Positions 46,353 to 55,074 of a stretch of 64,000 nt of DNA are shown one piece after another (within the stretch, counting starts at the first letter, position 1; each line of letters starts with the position of its first letter). The translations under genes and the position numbers were made by a program. Below the pieces are notes generated by a model that was given only the letters and a program-made list of their open reading frames with translations, did no database searches and was not told the origin of the DNA. Source of the DNA: Salinisphaera sp040361255 (GTDB lineage Bacteria > Pseudomonadota > Gammaproteobacteria > Nevskiales > Salinisphaeraceae); the NCBI RefSeq assembly GCF_040361255.1, contig NZ_APNG01000009.1, forward strand, positions 62,001-126,000, read 5' to 3'.

Positions 46353-46673
46353 GGAGGGGCTGATCATGGAGGTAACACCCACCCATATGGCGCAAGTCCC
46401 GCTCGACCAGGTGATTTCAGGGCAAGCGCCCTCGATTGATTCGCAGCGGAGTACTGCGAAGAATTCTCACGAATACATCGGCCGAGTGAATGGTGGTCTC
46501 GTTTGGAGCTACAGGCATAGTTTAGCGATCTATGCGCTAACTAAATATAAGCCCAATATCATAGGGGCCATTGGGTATAGGTCACTTGTTAGTCAGGGTG
46601 TTCCACGCTGCAGGCACCCAGAGTTTGCGGGTGAGCCACAAAACGAAGTCGCAAACGTTTGGAGGTGGTCGCG
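46353..46673 (+). other. Spacer between czcA and eptA with an unsupported reading frame
   Basis: These 321 bases are AT-richer than the flanks. A frame of 104 codons starts at 46366 behind a GAGGAGG site and runs to 46680, but it shows no recognisable domain, no compositional bias of a gene, and overlaps the eptA start. It may be a decayed gene or leader. The 3' end holds the eptA ribosome site GGAGGTGG. Confidence 0.35.
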
Positions 46674-48338
46674 ATGGTAGCGGCCAAATCCTTCGACCAT
46701 CGGGTTTCGCGCCTGCGTGTGACGACCTCCGTGCTCGCATTGGCCGTGGCGCTGTTTCTAGTGACTACTGCCAATAACTCATTTTGGAGTGCGGCGGCAA
46801 GTGCGGCAGATATTTCCTGGCGGGGGAACTTTGGGTTTTTCGCCGCAATCTTCGTATTTCTTGTCGCCGCTTTCACGTTGGCTATCGCACCATTTGGCTT
46901 ACGTTTTCTTTTTAAGCCGTTTATTTCCGTGTTACTCGTCCTGGCATCTGTTAATAGCTATTTCATGGATACCTACGGTGTTGTGATTGATGACGGAATG
47001 CTGCGCAACACCATACAAACCGACCCTAGGGAGGTTGACGGTTTATTGAGCCCGGTTTTGTTTTGGCATGTGTTATGGGCCGGAGTTTTGCCGGCGTTGG
47101 TTGTGTGGTGGGTTCCCGTGCGCTATGCGACTTTTCCTAGACAATTGGGTCGGCAAATATTGACGATGGCGCTAGCTTTAGCAGTAGCCGGGGCGGCACT
47201 TTATAGCCATTACAAAGAATTTTCACTAGTAGGGCGCGAAAATCGAAATTTACGTTATTTGATTAATCCGAGTTATTCCATTTACTCGGCTGGAAAGTTG
47301 CTGGCTGCCGAGTTAAGTGCCGGTGAGGCGGCACTTCGGCCATTGGGCCGCGACGCCTACCAACGACAGCATAGCTCACCCGGCGGCAAGCCAAGGCTAG
47401 TGGTTTTCGTTCTAGGGGAAACGGTGCGTGCTCATAACGCTACCTTGGAAGGTTATGAGCGGAGGACCATGCCGCTCATGGCCCAAGAAGAGATTGTCAA
47501 GTTTGACAGCGTATATTCCTGCGGCACTGCTACTGCAGTGTCTCTGCCCTGTATGTTCTCGCGCCAAAACCGCAGCAGTTATGACGAGTTCGTGTCGGAT
47601 AACAGCGAGAATTTATTAGATGTCCTGAAACACGCCGGGGTACGTGTGCTATGGCGTGAAAACAACTCCGGCTGCAAGGGCGTTTGCGCCAGGGTAAAAA
47701 CACAAAACACAGCTCAGATGGACGTGCCTAATTATTGCAATGAAGATGGCTGTTTTGACGAAATTTTATTGTATCGGCTGGATGAATCGCTAAACGAGCC
47801 CTCGAGAGACACTTTCATTGTGCTTCATCAACAGGGCAACCACGGGCCTGAATACTACAAACGGTACCCGCCTGAGTTTCGCAAATTCCAGCCTGAATGC
47901 CGTAGCAATCGCCCGCAGGATTGTAGCCGCCAAGAGCTGATAAACGCCTACGACAACGCCATTTTATATACCGACTTCGTGCTCTCTAGGGTTGTGAAGT
48001 TTCTAAAAAGGAACTCCGATCGCTATGCGAGCGCGATGATTTATATGTCCGACCATGGCGAGTCGCTTGGCGAGAGCGGCATTTACCTTCACGGCCTACC
48101 GTACTTAATAGCGCCGCATGAACAAACCCATGTGCCGCTGATGGTTTGGACCTCGTCTGATTTTAGGAAGGGGCGGGGACTCGAGCGCAAGTGCATGAGG
48201 CAGATGAGTGACGACGAGTATAGCCAGGATAATTTGTTCGACACGGTTCTAGGTCTGTTCGCGGTACAGACACAGGTCTACCGGCCCGGGCAGGACATTT
48301 TTGCTGCATGTCGCGCCATCGCCTTGACAGGTCGGTAG
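46674..48338 (+). CDS. eptA: EptA-like lipid A phosphoethanolamine transferase
   Basis: A 554-residue inner-membrane enzyme with about five N-terminal helices (residues 20-185) and a periplasmic sulfatase-fold catalytic domain from about 230. Visible zinc-site elements are VLGETVRAHNATLEGY, the nucleophile Thr in SCGTATAVSLPCMFS, MSDHGESLGESG and LPYLIAPHEQTHVPLMVW. Several cysteines of the conserved disulfides are present. It adds phosphoethanolamine to lipid A and lowers the surface negative charge. GC content is the lowest in the island, which suggests a separate origin. The ATG at 46674 has GGAGGTGG upstream. Confidence 0.88.
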   Translation: MVAAKSFDHRVSRLRVTTSVLALAVALFLVTTANNSFWSAAASAADISWRGNFGFFAAIFVFLVAAFTLAIAPFGLRFLFKPFISVLLVLASVNSYFMDTYGVVIDDGMLRNTIQTDPREVDGLLSPVLFWHVLWAGVLPALVVWWVPVRYATFPRQLGRQILTMALALAVAGAALYSHYKEFSLVGRENRNLRYLINPSYSIYSAGKLLAAELSAGEAALRPLGRDAYQRQHSSPGGKPRLVVFVLGETVRAHNATLEGYERRTMPLMAQEEIVKFDSVYSCGTATAVSLPCMFSRQNRSSYDEFVSDNSENLLDVLKHAGVRVLWRENNSGCKGVCARVKTQNTAQMDVPNYCNEDGCFDEILLYRLDESLNEPSRDTFIVLHQQGNHGPEYYKRYPPEFRKFQPECRSNRPQDCSRQELINAYDNAILYTDFVLSRVVKFLKRNSDRYASAMIYMSDHGESLGESGIYLHGLPYLIAPHEQTHVPLMVWTSSDFRKGRGLERKCMRQMSDDEYSQDNLFDTVLGLFAVQTQVYRPGQDIFAACRAIALTGR

Positions 48339-48359
48339 GTTTGTTAGGAGAGGCCACCC

Positions 48360-49712
48360 ATGTCTGATGTAACTTCAGATCAGCATCCCTTGGCCGAGCG
48401 GCTGTTACGGCCCATACGCCGCTTCGCGGCGTATGGGCCATCCAGCGGCATTGTTTTGGTTATTGCTACTGCGCTCGCGCTGCTATGGGCCAACTCTGCG
48501 GGATCGTTATTACCAGGCTACGCAGACTTTTGGAACACCGAGCTTTCTCTTCGTCTGGGCGATGTAGAGCTGTCACTTTCGCTCCACGAATGGATTGATG
48601 AGGCATTGATGGCGCTGTTCTTCTTTCACGTCAGTCTCGAGGTAAAGTACGAATTTCTTCGCGGTGCGCTGTCCACCCGAGACAAAGCGGTCCTGCCAGT
48701 GGTAGCAGCGCTAGGCGGCATGCTAGCGCCAGTCGCAGTTTTTCTGATTCTTAACCTACCGGCGGGGGATCCCGGGGGATGGGCCGTACCAATGGCGACA
48801 GATGTTGCGTTTGCTATTGCGCTTCTCACCCTACTAGGCAAACGGGTGCCCGCGAGCTGGCGGGCATTCCTACTGGCACTTGCGGTTATCGATGACGTCG
48901 GCACGGTTGCCGTGATAGCCCTGTTCTATTCGGCGAAGATCACCACTATCCCATTGCTCGTGGTGGCTTTCGGGCTAGCTCTCGTTTACGCGATGCGTCG
49001 TGCCGGGGTCCATGCATTTTTAGTTTATTGGTTGGTTGGCGCCGCAATCTGGCTCGCGATGGAGAAATCTGGCGTTCATCCGACCGTCGCGGGCGTCCTG
49101 CTCGGGTTCTTGACGCCGCTTTCCACGCCACGCCATACGCATTCATACAATGAACAAGCCGCTGAACGCATTCCACACCTATTACGCGAAGCCCCATCCT
49201 CAAAACGTCGACTCCTAGAAGAACTGGAACGCGTTAGGCGAGGCGCATTATCGCCGCTGAATATCCTGCAACATCGGCTAGAGCCGTGGGTGTTATTCCT
49301 GATCATGCCGGCCTTCGCGCTCGCCAATGCAGGGGTTGATCTGAGCGAAATTAGTCTCGCTGATAATGCCAGCCTTTGGGTTCTAGTCGGGAGCGGTGTC
49401 GGTCTGGTGGTTGGCAAGCCTCTTGGCATTGTAACGGCCGTACGTCTGGCGACCCTCTTGTCCCGAACAAAACTCCCGGATGGTCTCTCTTGGTCAGCTC
49501 TGACCGGTCTGGGGCTTCTCGCCGGCGTTGGTTTCACTATCGCTTTATTCTTGACCAGCCTTGCGTTTACAGATCCGGCGATCGCATCGGCCGCACGCGT
49601 TGGCATTTTGGCTGGCTCCTTAATCGCCGCATTGGCGGGGCTGGGATTACTTTGGTTGGTTTTACACAAGAATGATGAAAATTGGGTAGCGCAGAGCGAA
49701 GACGTCGCGTGA
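48360..49712 (+). CDS. nhaA: Na+/H+ antiporter NhaA
   Basis: A 450-residue NhaA-family antiporter with about twelve helices. The sensor/transport aspartates appear in ALAVIDDVGTVAVIALFY (paired Asp). PMATDVAFAIALL and the C-terminal GKPLGIVTAVRL and GLLAGVGFTIALFL segments are typical. It is longer than E. coli NhaA because of a linker around residues 245-300. It lies 21 bp after eptA with a GGAG site. It could restore pH or Na+ balance when proton-driven metal pumps are active. Confidence 0.93.
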   Translation: MSDVTSDQHPLAERLLRPIRRFAAYGPSSGIVLVIATALALLWANSAGSLLPGYADFWNTELSLRLGDVELSLSLHEWIDEALMALFFFHVSLEVKYEFLRGALSTRDKAVLPVVAALGGMLAPVAVFLILNLPAGDPGGWAVPMATDVAFAIALLTLLGKRVPASWRAFLLALAVIDDVGTVAVIALFYSAKITTIPLLVVAFGLALVYAMRRAGVHAFLVYWLVGAAIWLAMEKSGVHPTVAGVLLGFLTPLSTPRHTHSYNEQAAERIPHLLREAPSSKRRLLEELERVRRGALSPLNILQHRLEPWVLFLIMPAFALANAGVDLSEISLADNASLWVLVGSGVGLVVGKPLGIVTAVRLATLLSRTKLPDGLSWSALTGLGLLAGVGFTIALFLTSLAFTDPAIASAARVGILAGSLIAALAGLGLLWLVLHKNDENWVAQSEDVA

Positions 49713-49808
49713 GCTGGAACGTGATGACCGAATGACAGAGCAATTACGGTCACTATTCGCGACGACGGCTGACCTCTGTCAACTAAAGTTACCAAAAGGA
49801 GACAGACG

Positions 49809-50162
49809 ATGAAGGAAATCAAGGCTTACGTACGTGAAGTCATGCTCGAACAGGTGATTTCGGCGCTGGCTGATATTGACGACATACCCGGAATCGCGGT
49901 GGTGCATCTACGTGAATATGGCCACGTCCAGGACGGCAGCTTGAGGCGGGTCAAAATGGCCAAGCTCGAAATTGATGTGCCGGAGTCGCTTGCGACGACC
50001 GTCGTAGACGCGATATTGGCAAGCGCACGTACAGGCGACGGCCACCCCGGTGATGGAAAAGTCTTCATATCAGATTTGCGGGAGGCCATTCGTATAAGCG
50101 ACGGGCAACGTAACGAAGGGGCGGTGCAAATTTCGTCGAAATCGGGAGGCCCAGATGAGTAA
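49809..50162 (+). CDS. PII-like signalling protein linked to metal efflux (PII-NG type)
   Basis: A 117-residue protein with the PII fold: MKEIKAYVREVMLEQVISAL, an altered T-loop (YGHVQDGSLRRV) without the uridylylated Tyr of GlnB, and a C-terminal nucleotide loop with GDGKVFISDLREAIRISDGQRNEGA. PII relatives in operons with heavy-metal RND pumps have been recognised as a separate group. It overlaps the CDF exporter gene by 8 bp, which suggests direct coupling. The ligand and partner are unknown. Confidence 0.85.
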   Translation: MKEIKAYVREVMLEQVISALADIDDIPGIAVVHLREYGHVQDGSLRRVKMAKLEIDVPESLATTVVDAILASARTGDGHPGDGKVFISDLREAIRISDGQRNEGAVQISSKSGGPDE

Positions 50163-51093
50163 GCATGAGCACGGCGGTCATAGCCATGGCAATGCAGGTA
50201 GCACGAAACTGCTTATCATATCGCTGATATTTACGACTGCATACGCTGGCGTCGAGGTAGTCGGTGGTATTTGGGCCAACTCACTGGCCCTGATTGCCGA
50301 TGCGGGCCATATGATCACCGACTCCTTATCTCTCGGAATCGGCGCTTTTGCAGCATGGCTAAGTCAGCGTCGCGCTTCAAAAACCCTTACGTATGGATAT
50401 GCACGCGCTGAGGTTATAGGAGCGCTCGTCAACGTTCTTTTTATGCTGGGTATTGTGGTCTGGATTGTTTTTGCCGCATTTGAACGACTTGCGAATCCAG
50501 AGGAAGTTGGCGGAACGACCGTTATGGTTGTCGCTTTCATCGGCTTACTCGTAAATATCGCCGTCGCGTGGATTCTGATGCGGGGCGAAAAAAACATGAA
50601 CGTGCGGGCCGCGTTGTTGCACGTAATGGGTGACTTGGCGGGTTCTGTAGCGGCGTTGCTGGCGGGCTTCATCGTTTACCTCACCGGCTGGCTGCCGATA
50701 GACCCGTTGCTTTCGTTATTAATCAGCCTTCTGATTGGTTTTGCGAGCATAAATATTTTACGCGACGTCATGCGAGTCCTTATGGAGGGCTCACCTAGCG
50801 ATGTGGATATTGACGAGTTGAAGCAGTCCATGGGCGAGATTAGTGGTGTCGTTGAGGCGCACCATATTCACGTCTGGTCTCTATCGTCGAGTCGTCACGC
50901 CTTATCGGCACAAATCAAACTTGATGAGATAGGTGAATGGGATGCGGTCCTACCGCGACTACAGGCCCTGCTGGGTCGGCGCTTCGGCATTCAGCACAGC
51001 ACGTTACAGCCGGAATCTGGCTCGCGCAGCATCCTTGAAAATCGCGGCAAGAACGTTGATGGGAACGGTTCATCATGCTCAGGCAAGCTTTAA
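50155..51093 (+). CDS. czcD: CDF-family cation exporter (CzcD-like)
   Basis: A 312-residue cation diffusion facilitator with a His-rich N-terminus (MSKHEHGGHSHGN) and six predicted helices. The metal-site motif ALIADAGHMITDSLSL in TM2 provides His and Asp, with a second Asp pair in TM5. The cytoplasmic C-terminal domain holds GVVEAHHIHVWSLSS. It moves Zn2+, Co2+ or Cd2+ from cytoplasm to periplasm and complements the RND pump. The gene overlaps the Sel1 gene by 19 bp. Confidence 0.92.
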   Translation: MSKHEHGGHSHGNAGSTKLLIISLIFTTAYAGVEVVGGIWANSLALIADAGHMITDSLSLGIGAFAAWLSQRRASKTLTYGYARAEVIGALVNVLFMLGIVVWIVFAAFERLANPEEVGGTTVMVVAFIGLLVNIAVAWILMRGEKNMNVRAALLHVMGDLAGSVAALLAGFIVYLTGWLPIDPLLSLLISLLIGFASINILRDVMRVLMEGSPSDVDIDELKQSMGEISGVVEAHHIHVWSLSSSRHALSAQIKLDEIGEWDAVLPRLQALLGRRFGIQHSTLQPESGSRSILENRGKNVDGNGSSCSGKL

Positions 51094-52103
51094 GAACTAC
51101 ATCGACGCTCTTACTTTTTGTATTTATGTTGACCCCAGTTTTATCTCGCGCTCAAGAACCTGAAATCACGGTCAGTAGCAAAGCTTATAAGAGACAGTTC
51201 AAAACCATGCTCCAGCGCGCCGAGGAGGGCGATGCGAACGCCCAGAATTCCGTTGGCGGTGCCTTTGCCATGGGCGACGGTGTCGTAGAGGATGATGAGG
51301 CCGCGTATCGTTGGTTGCGCAAAGCGGCAGAACAAGGCCACGCTGCGGCTCAATACAATCTATTCCTCTTGTCGACTCAGAAGAGGGATTCGGAGAATAC
51401 GCTCGAAGCCCCAGTCAAATGGTTACAAAGGGCCGCCAATCAAGGTGTCCTTCAAGCGCAATTTCGTCTCGCAGAGTTTTACCGACAAAGCCGTGTTAAG
51501 CACAAAAAACGGCGGGAGCGCGCGGCCATGTATTACGCCATGGCCGCTAAACAAGGTCACGCGTCTGCGCAATTTTATTTGGGCTGGTGCTACGACAAGG
51601 GTGTTGGGGTCACTCAGAATGAGTCGAAAGCGGCGCGGTGGTACTTGAAAGCTGCGAAAAAGGGGCAGGTCGATGCCCAAGTGAATCTAGCCGTAAACTA
51701 TATCGACGGTCGAGGGGTCCAGAAAAGCCAAGCGCAAGCACGGAGATGGTTTTTGCGGGCAGCGCAACAAAATTCTGCGATCGCACAATATAACCTCGGC
51801 AAACTGTCTCAGGCTCGTGCGAGTTCACGGGGTAACATCATCGAGGCATATGTCTGGACATCGTTGGCAGCCGAACAAGGACTTGGTGCGGCGATTCGCG
51901 AACGCGAGCTTCTCCGGAGTTTGATATCACCTTCACAATTGAGCCGAGCACAAGCGCGCGTTCGACGTTGGAGTAAGATTAATTCCGACAACGCTCAATT
52001 TGACCTTCAGCTGGAAAGCCGGCGTAGTTTTCCGGTCACTGAACCAATATCGGGGCTCGAAGCGCTGTTGCCTAAAAAGGGCAAAGCTGACAGCCAGCGA
52101 TAG
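51075..52103 (+). CDS. Exported Sel1-repeat protein
   Basis: A 342-residue protein with a signal peptide (about residues 1-26) and about six Sel1-like/TPR repeats of 36 residues. Examples are NAQNSVGGAFAMGDGVVEDD, HASAQFYLGWCYDKGVGVTQN and DAQVNLAVNYIDGRGVQKSQ. Sel1 repeats mediate protein contacts. Its job in the metal island is unknown; a scaffold for envelope proteins is possible. It overlaps the CDF gene and is the last intact gene of the island. Confidence 0.8.
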   Translation: MLRQALRTTSTLLLFVFMLTPVLSRAQEPEITVSSKAYKRQFKTMLQRAEEGDANAQNSVGGAFAMGDGVVEDDEAAYRWLRKAAEQGHAAAQYNLFLLSTQKRDSENTLEAPVKWLQRAANQGVLQAQFRLAEFYRQSRVKHKKRRERAAMYYAMAAKQGHASAQFYLGWCYDKGVGVTQNESKAARWYLKAAKKGQVDAQVNLAVNYIDGRGVQKSQAQARRWFLRAAQQNSAIAQYNLGKLSQARASSRGNIIEAYVWTSLAAEQGLGAAIRERELLRSLISPSQLSRAQARVRRWSKINSDNAQFDLQLESRRSFPVTEPISGLEALLPKKGKADSQR

Positions 52104-52412
52104 CGCGAGAGCGGAAAAAATTGATTTTTTAATCCGATAAAATCTGGGATGGGCCCCCACGGATTTCTTAAGATGGGCTGTTACACATGCCGAACCAAGT
52201 TCGGTGGTTTCAGACACCCTAAGCGCATGAAGGCGCTCTATCTGAGCACACTCGTTTTAAGCACCCGTTGGCCGAGTCGATGCTCGAGGCCGAAGGTACG
52301 CACGAGCTGGTGCGGTGCATTCGCTTGTGTGGACGTTGCGAACGAAGTTCCCTGGCCGTCGTTGCGATGAGTCGTTGCAACGAGTGCAAGCGCGCTTCGA
52401 AACCGGCAGGCT
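52104..52412 (+). other. Decayed stretch at the island right end
   Basis: No intact gene is seen in these bases. Several short frames in different phases and the mixed composition look like degraded mobile-element sequence. Confidence 0.35.
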
Positions 52413-52661
52413 TTGATCACCGCGCGCGATTACGTGCCGAAATTCCGCGCCTGCCACGGCGCTACCTTAAGGACGACCGGGAAGATGATCTATCTCAACC
52501 GTCAGCACTCCGGCTACGTCGTCAATCAAAAGCGTGTCGAACGACACTATTCCGAGCAACGTCTAACGTACCGATCTTTGGTCAATAGTCGTTTTTCGCA
52601 TCTAACTACTACGCGTGGAAGGCCGCAAAGACGGCCATTCGAGTCTTTGGACTCTTCGTAA
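52413..52661 (+). pseudogene. IS3-like transposase remnant
   Basis: A short frame contains YLNRQHSGYVVNQKRVERHY followed by SEQRLTYRS. This resembles the helix-turn-helix region of IS3-family OrfB transposases, where the pattern VNxKRVxRLYxExGL is common. No DDE core, terminal inverted repeats or partner OrfA was found, so it is a heavily decayed fragment at best. It lies immediately left of the resident czcA remnant and may mark how the island right end formed. Confidence 0.35.
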
Positions 52662-52683
52662 AATATTATTCAACCGAAGTATG

Positions 52684-53025
52684 GCTACAGCGGCGATGGT
52701 CTTTACTGCCGTGTTCGGTGTCGCGGTACAGAACGGCGTGGTGATGGTGTCCTATATCAACCAGCTGCGACAGCAGGGCACGTCTATGGCCGACGCGGTG
52801 CGTATCGGCGCCGAGCATCGCCTGCGCCCGGTCCTGATGACCGCGCTGACCGCGGTCCTCGGGCTGATTCCGCTGCTGCTTGCCGACGGCATCGGCTCCA
52901 ACGTGCAGCGGCCGCTCGCGGCGGTGGTGATCGGCGGGCTCATGACTTCGACGCTGCTCACACTCATCGTGCTGCCCAGCGTCTATCGCTGGTTCGCCGA
53001 ACCGGATACGCCGGTTCATCTGTAA
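52684..53025 (+). pseudogene. Resident czcA, 3' remnant
   Basis: About 110 codons encode the last membrane helices of a heavy-metal RND pump: VFGVAVQNGVVMVSYINQL, EHRLRPVLMTALTAVLGLIP and the terminal YRWFAEP. They align over their whole length with the end of the island CzcA. GC content is clearly higher than in the island copy and like the chromosome to the right. Homology begins abruptly near 52690. The upstream 900 codons are missing, so this is the stump of a pre-existing pump gene. Confidence 0.82.
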
Positions 53026-53197
53026 CCGAAACCCGCGTGGCCGCGGCTTGCCAGATCAAGCCGCGGCCACGAGGACGATATGAAGCCTTCAAAACCGGCA
53101 GGAAAGAGGGCGGTCGCGCTTGGCCTTGTATGGATATACATAGCCAAATGAAGCGACTGGCGTTGCCGTAGCCGACACGATGGGTTAAAAACTCGCC

Positions 53198-53458
53198 ATG
53201 TTCGAATTACTTACCGCCATTATCGCGCTCGTTCCCATAGGCTGGAGCCATCACCTCATCGCGGCCCATACGCGCTATGAAATAGTTACGCGCGGTCTGC
53301 TGATCCTGGTCGGTCTGGGCTTTGGCGCTATCTGTATGCGGTATGCGGCCGACAGCACGCTGGCACGCTGGAGCCTGTTCGTCGCCGGTATGGGCGCCGT
53401 GCATACGCCAGCGGCGATCGTGCTCACGATCAAGCAACTCAAGCGTCGCGGTTACTGA
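53198..53458 (+). CDS. Small hypothetical membrane protein
   Basis: An 86-residue protein with three probable membrane segments (about residues 3-22, 30-48 and 55-77) and a basic C-terminus (KQLKRRGY). No family is recognised. It follows the czcA remnant at a distance of 172 bp. The hydrophobic periodicity supports a real gene, but no strong ribosome site is visible. Confidence 0.5.
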   Translation: MFELLTAIIALVPIGWSHHLIAAHTRYEIVTRGLLILVGLGFGAICMRYAADSTLARWSLFVAGMGAVHTPAAIVLTIKQLKRRGY

Positions 53459-53557
53459 ATGTAACGAGGTGAATGGCTCGTTCTATCAACATAAAACCCG
53501 AAACGCATGCAGCTCCTTCGCGAAGGCCATAGCTGCATTACGGGAATGTGTGTTGAT

Positions 53558-53752
53558 TTAACCGGAAGCCAAGACGCGTCGGGAACGGGTATTCAATCGC
53601 TGAAGACCAATGATTGTCGTGGCCATTGCCATGGCAGACCAGCCGAAGCCTTCACCGGCAAGACCGAGCGCGATACCGCCCAGCGCCAGGCAAACAGCTA
53701 CAAGCGTGAGTATCCAGGAAGCCAGGCGCAGTTGCCGAATAGTGAGCAACAT
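53558..53752 (-). CDS. Small hypothetical membrane protein
   Basis: A 64-residue frame with two hydrophobic segments (about residues 9-31 and 33-48) and a basic tail. I used the ATG at 53752 because GGAGG lies seven bases upstream; the frame continues 44 codons further without a signal. No family is recognised. Confidence 0.42.
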   Translation of the reverse strand: MLLTIRQLRLASWILTLVAVCLALGGIALGLAGEGFGWSAMAMATTIIGLQRLNTRSRRVLASG

Positions 53753-54438
53753 TGGAAAACCTCCAAACGATAGACAGATCGAATCCAAGAGGTCGATGCG
53801 GGCGCGTGTAAAGGCTCGCTTCGGCCGCCAACCGGACAGACGTTGAGGCCTCATGTTCAGAGAGCAAGTCGCTGCCAGCGGCATTTATTTCGGCGGCGTG
53901 CGTCGTTGCTGAAGTCCGCGGACCCGTTTTTCCAGGCGCGTTTAGCAGCCCGAGCTGCGTACTACGTAAGTGCGCATTCGCCGAGTATCGGCTAACAGAT
54001 GGAATCCATTTAGAACGGCCGCAGGTCTCGACGGCGCGTCCCATCAACAGCCGAACTTGGATAGCATCGCGCGCGGGCAGGCGTTGCCAACGCCAGGACC
54101 GTATAGAAGTGTTTGAGCCTAGGCCTTGGGCAACGTTACACACTGGCTGAGGGGTGGGCAGCGATGCGATGAGGCGGCCGGCGTAATATAATATTTAACA
54201 TAATATACATTATGCACAGTATTATTTATGGCTGTGTTCGGCGCTGAGCGACAGAGACGCCCTCTAGCGTGCCTTGCAATCCGAGCGCCACGTTCTTGCA
54301 GATCTGTCTATTCGCGCTAATGGTTATCGACCGCCCACGTGCTGTCCACTGTGTTTTGGCCGATTCAGTCACCGCTTGTTGATATGCCATGCCCGCGCGT
54401 CGGCCATGATGGCTACGACCAGTCGCTGCTCGGATTGA
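53753..54438. other. Long intergenic region with an AT-rich island
   Basis: These 686 bases hold no convincing gene. The only long frames are antisense and lack domains or ribosome sites. A very AT-rich block at 54183-54230 (runs such as TAATATAATATTTAACATAA) contains overlapping inverted repeats of TAATAT/ATATTA and stands out from the surrounding GC-rich DNA. It could be a promoter or protein-binding region, or a leftover of a mobile element. Confidence 0.4.
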
Positions 54439-54876
54439 TTAGAACGGCGGTTTGTCGTTCGACGTGCGGCCGGTTTCGATATAGGTGCCGTAGCGCTCGC
54501 AATAGAATTTGCCGTTCAAGCGCGTGGTTTCGGTTGGCGTCATCTTGTAGTTGCGAGACCATTCCTCGCATTGCGTCCAGTACTGGCGGCCGCGTTCGGA
54601 TTGCTCGCGTTTTCGGCGAAGCGCGTCGTCGATTGGCGGTACGCGCCGAGATTCAATTTGCTGGCCTCGTTCTTTGGCGAGCTGGCGTTTGTATGCGGCG
54701 CCCGCCGTAACAGAGGAACCCGGCGGATCGCCAACCGTAACATTCAGGCCGGAGGCTACGGCACTCATCAACCCGATGCCCAGCAGAAGACGCGCAACCC
54801 AGAGCGCGATGCCACCGATGACCACACCGCCGGCGATGGCCAGCATGAGCTTGAGATAGTTGGTTTCGCCATGCAT
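54439..54876 (-). CDS. Hypothetical membrane-anchored protein
   Basis: A 145-residue protein with one or two N-terminal hydrophobic segments (about residues 8-45). A charged region follows (YKRQLAKERGQQIESRRVPP), then a C-terminal domain with two cysteines (TQCEEWSRNYK, FYCERYGTYIETG). No family is recognised. The pattern suggests a membrane anchor with an extracytoplasmic disulfide-containing tail. Confidence 0.55.
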   Translation of the reverse strand: MHGETNYLKLMLAIAGGVVIGGIALWVARLLLGIGLMSAVASGLNVTVGDPPGSSVTAGAAYKRQLAKERGQQIESRRVPPIDDALRRKREQSERGRQYWTQCEEWSRNYKMTPTETTRLNGKFYCERYGTYIETGRTSNDKPPF

Positions 54877-55074
54877 ACGGAGAGTATCGGCTCGCCACAG
54901 GCGTGCTTAAACACGCGGGCCCCGCTTTAATGCCGTTTGACCACGTACGCGACGGTGACCCGGCAAACGCGGTTTTGGCCCCGGCCGCACCGGTGCGGAT
55001 TGCCCGCGTGTTGATCGCGATCGGCGCCCTGGCCCGCGCACTTGTACCGCTGTGCGCCCGTTGCCGCGGCTGGT

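Larger units (their letters stand above)
39165..52690 (+). mobile_element. Heavy-metal resistance genomic island replacing a resident czc operon
   Basis: About 13.5 kb of visibly lower GC, with different codon habits, lies between the 5' stump of one czcI homologue and the 3' stump of one czcA. It contains a complete homologous czcICBA operon plus eptA, nhaA, a PII-like gene, a CDF exporter and a Sel1 protein. No integrase, attachment site or terminal repeat was seen; a decayed IS3-like fragment lies just inside the right end. Boundaries are estimated from where homology to the island copies begins or ends. Confidence 0.65.

Noticed and set aside
46366..46680. A 104-codon frame between czcA and eptA
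   Set aside because: It has a ribosome-like site but no domain or coding bias, and it overlaps the eptA start; kept only as a described spacer.
53652..54143. A 163-codon minus-strand frame right of the island
   Set aside because: Composition is random-like and it overlaps a better-supported small membrane protein in another frame.
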